In this document: in pieces, positions 11,651-20,301 of the stretch
How positions within the stretch are numbered: position 1 is the stretch's first letter
Layout of the letters: each line of letters opens with the position of its first letter
Assembly (NCBI RefSeq): GCF_026914185.1
Contig: NC_070571.1
Location: 1,736,001-1,800,000 of the forward strand
Direction: 5' to 3'
From: Puccinia triticina
Lineage: Eukaryota > Basidiomycota > Pucciniomycetes > Pucciniales > Pucciniaceae
DNA: 64,000 nucleotides
Notes under the pieces: model-generated
Told to the model about the DNA's origin: nothing
Seen by the model: only the letters and a program-made list of their open reading frames with translations
The model's database searches: none
Made by a program: the position numbers and the translations under genes

Positions 11651-12038
11651 TAACTTACAACCTTGCTTGAAGAGGAAGATTTCTCGGCAAGCAGGTGGAA
11701 GGTGTCTGCGCTGGAGGAATCCTACGGGCAAGTGGAGACATTCTTGGGGCTTTTGGCGCTTGCCGGGGATGATTCCAAGGAAGAGTCAAAAAGCATATCC
11801 GCTTTCCAGAGAGGCCTCCTCCACGGCGGTTCATTTTATATTCTTGCCAATGAGGATACCCAACCAAGTGGCTCTTTGGGCGAGCACCTTGTACCTGCTT
11901 GCCAAAGCATCTTGTACTCTTCGCTGATGCCCTACAAGGTACTCGCCAGGGAGTAATCATCTCTGGCGTGTGGGTAAATTTACATACACGGCAGTTGCAT
12001 GGCGCCGGCAAAGCGCCAAAAGTTTGGTCGTCAATTTG
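11651..12038. other. No gene seen
   Basis: Both strands are open for 80-120 codons here, but neither product has recognisable family features. This is the left flank of the LTR retrotransposon. Confidence 0.35.
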
Positions 12039-12042
12039 ACGG

Positions 12043-12836
12043 TATGGAACTCTGGCCGGTGCTAAGCCGGCAGCAGTTCGGGGAGGGGAAAAGAAAAATG
12101 AAAATCTGAGATATGTATGCCCTCCGGTTATGATTGGCCGTAAAAGAGCGCGGTGAGTCGTGTAGCGTTGAGTAGGGATTGATTTTACGACGGCTGGAGT
12201 TGCGCGTTGGCGGTGTTTGTGTTGAGAAGGGGGCCGGGGATACTGCCGGCGGGATGAGGGATGTGATCTAAACCAGTAATGTGGAGGAGATTGGCGTTTT
12301 GCGGGGTAAAGAACTTAAAGACGTGAGATTCGGGCAGACAAGTGCCAAGACGTGAACTTTGAATTTTGATGGTTTGACTGAAATTCTATGGTTCAGAGTG
12401 GGTCCATGCCGCTCCAAAGCCGGAGTTCAAACTGAACTCAAACCCTGGAGCTTTTGACATCTAACAGACAGCTCATCACAACCTAGCGCGCACACACGCT
12501 CTACAAACAAGACAAGAAACAAAACAAAACAAATAAAAGACCAACCCTCCTCATCCAAACCCATCCAACGCGCGCAGTGTGAAAGAAGAAAATAACAAAC
12601 ATGATGAAAAGAAATAGAAAGGGAACAAAGACATAAAAACAGAAACGAAAAGAAAGAAGGAAAAGAAAACCTGAAACGTCTTGAGGATGCGCGCCACGCC
12701 GCGCCATTGAATCTTGAGGAAGCCTTGAGGGCTGGAAACTGAAAGTCTTGATGTCTTGAATCCTGACGTCCTCCGGCGCGCGCCATGCGCGGGCAGAAAG
12801 CCTGATTCCTACGCGTGCACAGATCTGTCCACCACA
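12043..12836 (-). repeat. 3' LTR of the gypsy element
   Basis: 794 bp, nearly identical to 19490-20297 apart from about five base changes and a 14-bp deletion in an A-rich CAAAA tract near 12525. On the coding strand the LTR starts TGTGGTGG and ends GAGTTCCATA. Open frames inside it have no family resemblance. Confidence 0.93.
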
Positions 12837-12946
12837 TCCACCCACGACTTGCAGTCTGTCCCCAGACTGCTCGTCCCATACCGTGCCTAAAAAAAATCCA
12901 AGTCCTAAAGAAAGAGAAAGAAAACCAACCGGGCGCGGACGCGGTG

Positions 12947-13028
12947 CTCACGAATGTGGCATAGAGTAGATTTTTGACGATACGCGGTAGTAACTACCCG
13001 GGCGGTGCACACTTGGAGAGGAACTTAC
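12947..13028 (-). other. Intron-like GTAAGT...GTGAG repeat, copy 1 (82 nt)
   Basis: On the minus strand this starts GTAAGTTCCTC and ends CATTCGTGAG. It overlaps the pol stop codon: the TAA that ends pol is formed by the G-TAAGT donor itself. If it were spliced, pol would read on toward the 3' LTR. Homologous to the copies at 16212, 16647 and 19264. Confidence 0.6.
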
Positions 13029-16000
13029 TTGTGATCAGCAATGTCCTCACGAGAATAAAACCTCTTGACTTGATCCGCTGCAAAGCGCCTTTTGAGTTCC
13101 GTCCCGTCAAGTTCCTCTAGTACGTAGGAGCCACCCGGCACCTGCTTCACGACTCGGTAGGGCCCATTCCAACAATGAGCAAACAATTGGCCCCATTGAA
13201 CCTCCAGCGCCCGGTTGTACGCGAGAACTCGATCCCCTGGCTTGAGCGGTTCCCGAATCCGCGACGTGTTCCTCTCCACCCAATACCGTACTGATTCGCC
13301 CCTCGCGTCCATCATCTTCCTGTACGCTACTCCGCGCGTCTCCTCACTCCGCTCCAATTGCAGGGAGCGCGCGACTAACAGATCAGCGGTGTCTCGTACC
13401 AAATCCCAGTCAACCCCAAGATAGGACTCAATTTCTAGATCCAAGGGAAGAACGGCCCTCTGGCCGAAGACAAGTTCGTAGGGGGAGTAGCCAGTGGTTT
13501 GCTTAGTTGAGATCCGGTCGGCAAACAACACTAGAGGTAGAAACTTGCGGCAATTCTTGCCACTCTCGCCTGCCAGCTTCACCAACGCCGCTTTGAGGGG
13601 TCCGTGGCCGCGCTCCACCATTCCTTGCCCCTCAGGATAGTAGGGAGTGGATACGCGATGCTGGCCGGGCAGAGCGCGTAGCATCGCGGCGAGAGCGCCT
13701 CCGAATTCTGAGCCGCCATCCGTGGAGTAAGCTTGAGCCAAACCGTAACGCATAGTCCAATGCTCTTGCAAGAAAGCGGCCACCGCCTCCGAAGTCAAGT
13801 TGTTGAGGATTTTGGCTTCGACCCAACCGGAGAAATCATCGCGCGCAACAATCAAGTATTTAGCGCCGCCAGCTTTTAGGTGAACGGCGTCCATGGATAC
13901 TCGCCCGAAAACCGTAGACTCGCCCGTGGGATAACGTAACTCCTGCGGGCGACGGAGGTCCTTCTTCTGGCATGCCTCGCAGCTTTGGCACCACTTAGCC
14001 ACCGCCTCCTTCAAAGACGGCCACCAAAAGCGCTCCGATACCCGGCGATATGTTTCTGTGGAACCCCTGTGCCCCAAATCCTCGTGAAGCTTAGTCAGTA
14101 TCTCTTGCTGCTTCGCCGGAATGGTCACCACAATACGAGGCAGGGGACTTCCCCGCTTCATCAATCTTCCAGCTTGTAAAAAGAAATCCGACGACCGACG
14201 CTTCAGCGCGCGGAAAACCTTAGTGTCCATCCCGTCTGGCTTAGTCAATGTAGCTAGGAATCGCTCCAAATCCCGCCAATAACCTTGCTGGAAGCCGGAG
14301 TACGTGTCCTCCGGCCCCAGTGCATAAGAATACCGCGGCCTAATGTGCGGTTCGTCCTCGTCGAAATCAGAAGGGGGGTCTGATTCCCCGTCCCCTTGCG
14401 GCCGCCGCGAGAGTCCATCGGGCATCGTGAAAGTCTTTCCAGGCCGATGCACGATGTCAAACGAAAACAACTGTATAAACGCCACCCAACGCGTCATAGG
14501 CGCGTTGGGAAGACTCGGTGCGTTGATCATTTCGATCAGAGAGTGGGCGTCGACCTGCAACTCGAAATGCTGGCCCCACAAGATCGTCTGAACCTTCTTG
14601 AGAACACGAGCGACGCCGCAAAGCTCGAGTTTGGGCTGAGAGTAGCGGGACTCGACGTCGGAAAACAACAATGACTCATAGAGCGCTGGTCGGTCCAATC
14701 CATTGGCGTCCTCTTGCGTGAGGACGGCACCCGCAGCGTGAGAACTCGAATCCACCGCAAGCTTGAGTTTTCCTGCATCTGGGCCGTACACGAGTTTCAC
14801 CAAGACTATATCCTTGCCAACCATCTTTTTCAAACACTCGAAAGCCTCATTGCACGCCTCAGTCCACTCCCACTCTGCATCCTTGCAAGTTAAACGCCGC
14901 AACGGAAGACAAATCTCTGACAGGTGAGGGATGAAAATTCGCACGTAGACCACTACGCCTAAGAAACCGCGTACCTCCGTCGGATTAACTGGAGTGGGCC
15001 AAGAAAGAATCTTATTCACTTTGGCCTGCGACATCTTCCGACCTTCTTTGCATACTACATGTCCCACAATCTCGAGGGCGGGGACACACGCGGCTAACTT
15101 CGACGCCGAGGCCGTCAGACCAGACTCCTCAATTCGGAATAAAATCCGCTTGAGCGTTGACGCGTACTCCCATATAAAGCGGCGAATCCCGGAGTGCCAC
15201 GGAACCGTCTCGTTGTTGTAATCAGAAGCCGGGCCCTTGATGCCCCCATTGTCTATGAAGATACCAGCGTGTTTGGGGATTTCCTCCTGTAGGATCCAAG
15301 TCATTTGCGCCTGGTACACGGCGACTGAATTGGTGGCCCCTTGAGGCAGACGCGTGAGTTGAAAACGCCCTAAGGGCGTGTTGAATGTAGTGAGAGGCCG
15401 GGATATGGGGTCCAAAGCGCGCTCGTCGTAGCCGCCCATTATGTCGCCCAAACCATAGCAAGCCCGCCCTGCGAAAGATTCCACGAACTCTTCGGTGGCC
15501 GGCGGAACTCCGGCATCCTTAACCGTTACTTTATTCAAAGGCTGAAGGTCGTGGACGACTCGCAGCTTGCCGTTACTTTTGAGAACGCAAAAAACCGGCG
15601 ACGAGTAGCTCGAGGTGGATTGTTCATACAAGCCAGTCCTCATGCGCTCCCGTATCAAACGAATGAACTCGTCCAATTTTGCCGCAGGGATCGGAATCCT
15701 CTTCTTCTGCCAAGGCTCATGTTCTACCACTGGGATAATGTAGGGCATGCCGTATGATTCTTTTAGCAAACCTCGCTCCTCCTCGGTGAATGCAATAGCC
15801 AGGTTACGCTCCGACAGGACATTTTTGATCAAGTTTAATTCGTCGGGATAAAGCCAATCCGGCGGGCCAAAATTCACGACCTTCAGCCTCTCCTCCGTCA
15901 CACAACCTTTAGGAACGAAAGGACCACCGAAACTATGCAGAAGACAACGGTAGGGGTCCCTAGACAGGGGGGGACGTCGAAGAGGGGGGTTGAGCCCTTG

Positions 16001-16873
16001 TGGCATAGGAGAATTCACCGGCTTGATCTTCCTAGATACCGGCTTGTATTTCGCCGCAAAAGCCAAACAACCGCCTTCGCTCCATGCGTTAACAAGAGCT
16101 TCCTGAGTATCCATCGTGAGTCCAGCCTTGAGCATTCTCCAGGTCCTATGTTCGGCGAAATCCTCGAACGCAGCCTTTTCTGCAAAGGTGGAAGAAGGGG
16201 GCGATGCTTTGCTCACGAGTGTGGCACGAGGTAGGGTTTTTGACGAAGGCGCGGCATCTTGCCCGGAGGTGCACAACTGGGAGGAACTTACTTTTAATCC
16301 TCCCAAACCCTCCATCATACCAAAATACACAAGTCCTCCTTCCGCCGCCACCTGATATTCCGCTAGTTTCACCTCATTGCGGAGGATCTTTAGTTTTACC
16401 TCATTGCGGAGGCTCGGGAGTTTAGGCTCATCGCGGAGTCGAGCTAGATTAATCTCATTGCGGAGAACGTCATTAGACATATCTAGTTTAATCTCTTTAC
16501 GGAGCCGAGTAAGGAATGAATCCTGCGCTAGTTTTCCCTCATCGTGGAGGCGAGGACGAGCAGGTAGTTTATTCTTGTTGCGGAGACGAGGGACCGTGAG
16601 CAAGGAGTGCGAACCTAAAAAACTGGGGCCCACGTGGTGTTTGCGGCTCACATATATGGCTTGTAATGCTTTCGACGGTGCAGTAGAGCCCTTGGAGGTG
16701 CACAACTGGGAGGAACTTACTTCTAGTTCTCCCAATCCTCGCGCCAAACCGTTTTCCTCCTTTCCGCCCACTATTTCCGAATCATCCATCGCAAAGGAGG
16801 CCCCTGGGCCCTGAACCGCATCCGAATCTTGAGATAACTTAAAAGACAAAGGAGAAAACTGAGAGGAAACCAT
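13025..16873 (-). CDS. Gypsy pol polyprotein (RT, RNase H, integrase), 1282 aa
   Basis: Single open frame. The reverse transcriptase active-site region near residue 537 reads IFIDNGGI, where the family normally has two Asp (FIDD or YIDD); here the second is Asn. RNase H follows with LAVDSSSHAAG, the KLELCG region, DAHS and MPDGLSR (about residues 700-830). The integrase has an H2C2 zinc-binding region (LGHRGSTETYRR to CQSCEAC, about 930-950), catalytic D, D, E near residues 993, 1052 and 1087 with the usual 35 spacing, and an NGPYRVV segment of the GPY/F type. No chromodomain was seen. The first 240 residues are unusual: repeated LRNEVKL-type heptads and two copies of SSSQLCTS, the latter being translated intron-like repeats. 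A separate protease lies in the upstream gag frame. Start taken as the first ATG of the frame. Confidence 0.92.
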   Translation of the reverse strand: MVSSQFSPLSFKLSQDSDAVQGPGASFAMDDSEIVGGKEENGLARGLGELEVSSSQLCTSKGSTAPSKALQAIYVSRKHHVGPSFLGSHSLLTVPRLRNKNKLPARPRLHDEGKLAQDSFLTRLRKEIKLDMSNDVLRNEINLARLRDEPKLPSLRNEVKLKILRNEVKLAEYQVAAEGGLVYFGMMEGLGGLKVSSSQLCTSGQDAAPSSKTLPRATLVSKASPPSSTFAEKAAFEDFAEHRTWRMLKAGLTMDTQEALVNAWSEGGCLAFAAKYKPVSRKIKPVNSPMPQGLNPPLRRPPLSRDPYRCLLHSFGGPFVPKGCVTEERLKVVNFGPPDWLYPDELNLIKNVLSERNLAIAFTEEERGLLKESYGMPYIIPVVEHEPWQKKRIPIPAAKLDEFIRLIRERMRTGLYEQSTSSYSSPVFCVLKSNGKLRVVHDLQPLNKVTVKDAGVPPATEEFVESFAGRACYGLGDIMGGYDERALDPISRPLTTFNTPLGRFQLTRLPQGATNSVAVYQAQMTWILQEEIPKHAGIFIDNGGIKGPASDYNNETVPWHSGIRRFIWEYASTLKRILFRIEESGLTASASKLAACVPALEIVGHVVCKEGRKMSQAKVNKILSWPTPVNPTEVRGFLGVVVYVRIFIPHLSEICLPLRRLTCKDAEWEWTEACNEAFECLKKMVGKDIVLVKLVYGPDAGKLKLAVDSSSHAAGAVLTQEDANGLDRPALYESLLFSDVESRYSQPKLELCGVARVLKKVQTILWGQHFELQVDAHSLIEMINAPSLPNAPMTRWVAFIQLFSFDIVHRPGKTFTMPDGLSRRPQGDGESDPPSDFDEDEPHIRPRYSYALGPEDTYSGFQQGYWRDLERFLATLTKPDGMDTKVFRALKRRSSDFFLQAGRLMKRGSPLPRIVVTIPAKQQEILTKLHEDLGHRGSTETYRRVSERFWWPSLKEAVAKWCQSCEACQKKDLRRPQELRYPTGESTVFGRVSMDAVHLKAGGAKYLIVARDDFSGWVEAKILNNLTSEAVAAFLQEHWTMRYGLAQAYSTDGGSEFGGALAAMLRALPGQHRVSTPYYPEGQGMVERGHGPLKAALVKLAGESGKNCRKFLPLVLFADRISTKQTTGYSPYELVFGQRAVLPLDLEIESYLGVDWDLVRDTADLLVARSLQLERSEETRGVAYRKMMDARGESVRYWVERNTSRIREPLKPGDRVLAYNRALEVQWGQLFAHCWNGPYRVVKQVPGGSYVLEELDGTELKRRFAADQVKRFYSREDIADHK
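16212..16291 (-). other. Intron-like GTAAGT...GTGAG repeat, copy 2 (80 nt)
   Basis: Minus strand, starting GTAAGTTCCTCCCAGTTGTG and ending CACTCGTGAG. It lies inside the N-terminal part of the pol frame and is open in frame. Splicing would shift the frame (80 nt). Confidence 0.6.
16370..16600 (-). repeat. Tandem CTCCGCAATGAGG-type repeats in the pol N-terminus
   Basis: About eight imperfect copies of a short unit (on the plus strand cctcattgcggag) are spaced 25-45 bp apart. They encode successive L-R-N/D/K-E-x-K/N-L heptads and keep the frame. Confidence 0.7.
16647..16720 (-). other. Intron-like GTAAGT...GTGAG repeat, copy 3 (74 nt)
   Basis: Minus strand, starting GTAAGTTCCTCCCAGTTGTG and ending ATATATGTGAG, preceded by GGGAGAACTAGAA. 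In frame with pol but 74 nt long, so splicing would change frame. Closest in sequence to copy 4. Confidence 0.6.
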
Positions 16874-17079
16874 TGAAGGAACTGAGAAGCCGGAAGAAAT
16901 GATTTTTTTTTTGCTTTGAGGGTTTTCTGACTGTTTTTTGATGTTTTCTGACTGTTTCTTCTGATGAGAATGAGAGGATAAAGAAAAATAGCGGCCTTGA
17001 GTTCCTGAATGTGCAGTTGATCCAGCGGACAGAGTTCGGAACTCTAGATTAGATCTGCCGCCTCCCGAATCAACCGAGT

Positions 17080-19209
17080 CTACAAAAAATGACGGCCCTC
17101 CAGCGGGTCGTCGCGGGCTTTCCCTTTATTTGAAAGAACCGCCTTGCGTCCATGGCCAGGAAAGTCGCGCTCCCAGCGTCCAGAGTCCACCGAGCATAAG
17201 GAGACCTCGATCTTGCGTCCTGTTGAGTCAGGCAGAAGGATTCTCTCGCCGACTTGATTGTTGAAGTTGAGGGTAGCGTTGAAGTCCATGAGGAACGGCC
17301 GGCCGAAAATGAGAGGCCCATCCATGCGCGTGATCCAAAAGTGACAAGAGCCTACAATGGTCTTGCCCACGCGGATAGGAACGTCCTCAGCGACTCCTAC
17401 AAGCTCGCACGCCTGATTGCCGATCCCGTAAACGGCGGAGCTGAAATTCACGCGGGGGCTAATGTTGAACTTATTCGCCATCGAGTCTGAGATAAGATTC
17501 AGCTGAGAGCCCGAGTCTAACAGCGGAAGCGCGCTGCTCTCCTCATCGCCGACCAAACAAGGCATGTGACCCAAAGGGCAGGAATAAAGCCTCATACCAT
17601 CGATCCGTCCCTCCCCTTCTGAGTCTTCCGCCAGTGTCCCAGAAGCTACCTTCAGCTCCTCCGGCCCAACCTCCACGCGTCTTCGGGAAACCCATTTCTT
17701 CATTCCTTCGGCTACCGACGGCGCCACAGCCAGCAACTCGGCCACCGTGACGTTTGGCACGGGAAGGTCAAACATCTTCCTGAGCATACCGTCCACTGCG
17801 TTAGGGTGGTCCTTCGTGACACCGCGTTCGAACCGTACCTTAGGGGATGGAGGGGATGTCCTAGGCGCCGCTGACACAGCTGGGTCTTCCTTTGATGCGT
17901 CCTCCATCGACGGAGCCGCCGGAATCCTCTCGAACAACTCGGGTTCTGCGTCCATTTCTTCTGCGTCTGATCCGACCTTCGGAGCCGAAGCCTTGCGCAG
18001 CGGCCGCCGCGTCGTAGAGGGAGGGACTACCAGAGCCTTGTAAGGCTTAGGGGCCTCATGCTTCTTCTTTGCGGGGTCTGACTGATACACACCAGAAAAC
18101 GATTGAGACGAGATAGAAGGCGGACTCCACGGATCCAAGGAGCCACACGCCGCTCGAAATTCTTCCTCCTGCGCGGTCACAACAGACGCCTTAGGGTTAT
18201 AGGAAGCCACGACGTGCCGTATAGGACGCGAATTGTCCACCGGAATAAGGGCGCCGTTCGGGAGAAAGAAACTACCACCTCGCTGCTCCACAAGTTTAGC
18301 CTCTTTGTCCTTCTGAAGTTCGGCGCATCGACCAAGACCGTGGCCCTCTCTGTGGCAGTAGTAGCATACCATAGGTCCGCGAGGAGTAGATGGCCTCGCC
18401 TGGGCAGCGAATTTCTGCTCCAGACGCTGCTCGAAGGACTGAAACATACGCTCAATATCTTCCATTGTAGCAGGTGCCCTGGCTTGAGTTGGCGCCTCTT
18501 TCGGCCGGCGGTTGGCCTCCATCTTCTTCATTACGTCGTTCGATTGCTGAAACTGGGTTGCCTGCACGGGAGCTCTCGCCCGCGAATCCTCAAAGGTGAG
18601 CGCTGTTTGATGCTTCATCACCTCCTCGACAGCCTTCCGCAGAATCTCAAACTTTGGGAGTTTAAACCTATTGTCCTGCGTCGTGATCATAGTCTTCTCT
18701 TTGATCAGCTGATCCCGGATCCGTTCCTGTACTCCGAGCGAGAATGATTGATAGTAGAGACGTTTAATCTCTTCAACCGAATCTATATGATCTTTTCGTA
18801 ACAAATAAGCCTGAATGGGCTGCCAAGTCCTCCAGAAATCTTGGAAATCAGCAACCGACGTAACGCCACCTTTCGCCTTCCACGATTGAGCCAGGTCCTC
18901 CAAGTCTTGCGTTGTGAAACGGGCGATATCGACCTTGCCCCAATAAGCTATCATGGCGGCTTTCAAGATTGTCCAGTTGGGTGGATCAAATCCGTCCAGT
19001 GTCTCCACAACGTCCTTGACCTCCGTCGTCCGAACAAAGAACCGCAGCTGTTGAGCCAGGTCGGCCTCAGACGCGCCGTCGAGCTTGGCCGCCAGCTGGT
19101 ACTCAGCCAGAAATCTCTCCACATTGGAACCGTCGAAACCCAAGGTCTTGTCTTGAGGCTTAATCTTAACCATCCTTAATTCCGACGATCCCGCAGCTGC
19201 ATCGGCCAT
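17080..19209 (-). CDS. Gypsy gag-protease polyprotein, 709 aa
   Basis: Structural gag with a protease. The N-terminal half is capsid-like, helical and charged. Near residue 280 a CCHC zinc knuckle, CYYCHREGHGLGRC, binds nucleic acid. Residues 380-500 are Pro/Ser-rich. Near residue 564, LLDSGSQLNLIS is the DSG active site of a retropepsin-type aspartic protease, followed by the flap region and IFGRPFLMDF. The frame ends about 200 bp before the first pol ATG, so pol is expressed separately rather than by a simple -1 overlap. Splicing through the intron-like repeats is one possibility. The start is the first ATG after the leader. Confidence 0.9.
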   Translation of the reverse strand: MADAAAGSSELRMVKIKPQDKTLGFDGSNVERFLAEYQLAAKLDGASEADLAQQLRFFVRTTEVKDVVETLDGFDPPNWTILKAAMIAYWGKVDIARFTTQDLEDLAQSWKAKGGVTSVADFQDFWRTWQPIQAYLLRKDHIDSVEEIKRLYYQSFSLGVQERIRDQLIKEKTMITTQDNRFKLPKFEILRKAVEEVMKHQTALTFEDSRARAPVQATQFQQSNDVMKKMEANRRPKEAPTQARAPATMEDIERMFQSFEQRLEQKFAAQARPSTPRGPMVCYYCHREGHGLGRCAELQKDKEAKLVEQRGGSFFLPNGALIPVDNSRPIRHVVASYNPKASVVTAQEEEFRAACGSLDPWSPPSISSQSFSGVYQSDPAKKKHEAPKPYKALVVPPSTTRRPLRKASAPKVGSDAEEMDAEPELFERIPAAPSMEDASKEDPAVSAAPRTSPPSPKVRFERGVTKDHPNAVDGMLRKMFDLPVPNVTVAELLAVAPSVAEGMKKWVSRRRVEVGPEELKVASGTLAEDSEGEGRIDGMRLYSCPLGHMPCLVGDEESSALPLLDSGSQLNLISDSMANKFNISPRVNFSSAVYGIGNQACELVGVAEDVPIRVGKTIVGSCHFWITRMDGPLIFGRPFLMDFNATLNFNNQVGERILLPDSTGRKIEVSLCSVDSGRWERDFPGHGRKAVLSNKGKARDDPLEGRHFL

Positions 19210-19263
19210 CGCTAGCGCTTCTAAAACGATGTCCTGATGAAACGAAACGAACTAGATTCGAGG

Positions 19264-19337
19264 CTCACAGATGTGGCTTGTAATGTTGCGACTCGTAGCA
19301 GATAGAACCCGGGAGGTGCACAATTGGAGGGACTTAC
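19264..19337 (-). other. Intron-like GTAAGT...GTGAG repeat, copy 4 (74 nt)
   Basis: Lies in the 5' leader between the primer site and the gag ATG, a normal place for a leader intron. Starts GTAAGTCCCTCC and ends CATCTGTGAG on the minus strand. Confidence 0.6.
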
Positions 19338-19435
19338 TTCTAGTCTCCTTGCCCTCGCCGCTGAACCCTAAAAAAAAATAAAAGAAACTCTAAATGAAAA
19401 CAAAGACCGCCAAGCGTCTCGAATCCGTCCAAATC

Positions 19436-19487
19436 GTCGAGACTGTAAATCTTGAGGTTGCTGGTTTGATCCCGGCTCGGGGGACCA
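19436..19487 (+). other. Extended primer-binding site: 3' half of tRNA-Tyr
   Basis: Two bases inside the 5' LTR the minus strand reads TGGTCCCCCGAGCC, the complement of a tRNA 3' end including CCA. Similarity to tRNA extends well beyond the usual 18 nt. The plus strand has an anticodon arm GAGA-CTGTAAA-TCTT with anticodon GTA (Tyr), a variable region, a T arm with GGTTTGATCC, and then GGGGGACCA. CCA is not genome-encoded in eukaryotic tRNA genes and no intron follows the anticodon, so the source was mature tRNA. Confidence 0.75.
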
Positions 19488-19489
19488 AA

Positions 19490-20297
19490 TATGGAACTCT
19501 GGCCGGTGCTAAGCCGGCAGCAGTTCGGGGAGGGGAAAAGAAAAATGAAAATCTGAGATATGTATGCCCTCCAGTTATGATTGGCCGTAAAAGAGCGCGG
19601 TGAGTCGTGTAGCGTTGAGTAGGGATTGATTTTACGACGGCTGGAGTTGCGCGTCGGCGGTGTTTGTGTTGAGAAGGGGGCCGGGGATACTGCCGGCGGG
19701 ATGAGGGATGTGATCTAAACCAGTAATGTGGAGGAGATCGGCGTTTTGCGGGGTAAAGAACTTAAAGACGTGAGATTCGGGCAGACAAGTGCCAAGACGT
19801 GAACTTTGAATTTTGATGGTTTGACTGAAATTATATGGTTCAGAGTGGGTCCATGCCGCTCCAAAGCCGGAGTTCAAACTGAACTCAAACCCTGGAGCTT
19901 TTGACATCTAACAGACAGCTCATCACAACCTAGCGCGCACACACGCTCTACAAACAAGACAAGAAACAAAACAAAACAAAAAAGACAAAACAAATAAAAG
20001 ACCAACCCTCCTCATCCAAACCCGTCCAACGCGCGCAGTGTGAAAGAAGAAAATAACAAACATGATGAAAAGAAATAGAAAGGGAACAAAGACATAAAAA
20101 CAGAAACGAAAAGAAAGAAGGAAAAGAAAACCTGAAACGTCTTGAGGATGCGCGCCACGCCGCGCCATTGAATCTTGAGGAAGCCTTGAGGGCTGGAAAC
20201 TGAAAGTCTTGATGTCTTGAATCCTGACGTCCTCCGGCGCGCGCCATGCGCGGGCAGAAAGCCTGATTCCTACGCGTGCACAGATCTGTCCACCACA
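19490..20297 (-). repeat. 5' LTR of the gypsy element
   Basis: 808 bp copy of the LTR. It holds the promoter for the minus-strand transcript by family knowledge; no TATA box was singled out. It ends at the primer site at 19487. Confidence 0.93.
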
Positions 20298-20301
20298 ACG
20301 G

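Larger units (their letters stand above)
12043..20297 (-). mobile_element. Ty3/gypsy LTR retrotransposon, 8.25 kb
   Basis: Complete element on the minus strand. The 5' LTR is 19490-20297, then the primer site, gag-protease (19209-17080), RT-RNase H-integrase (16873-13025) and the 3' LTR at 12043-12836. The outer flanks share ACGG (12039-12042 and 20298-20301), a likely short target duplication. The order protease, RT, RNase H, integrase is the Ty3/gypsy arrangement. The LTRs differ by about five substitutions and one 14-bp indel, so the insertion is recent. Four related GTAAGT...GTGAG intervals are spread through it. Confidence 0.95.

Noticed and set aside
11655..12011. Open frames on both strands left of the LTR element
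   Set aside because: No start context, splice structure or family resemblance.
12427..12951. Long open frames inside both LTRs (also 19923-20535)
   Set aside because: Low-complexity translations of LTR sequence without family features; they extend past the pol stop only by chance or through the intron-like repeat.
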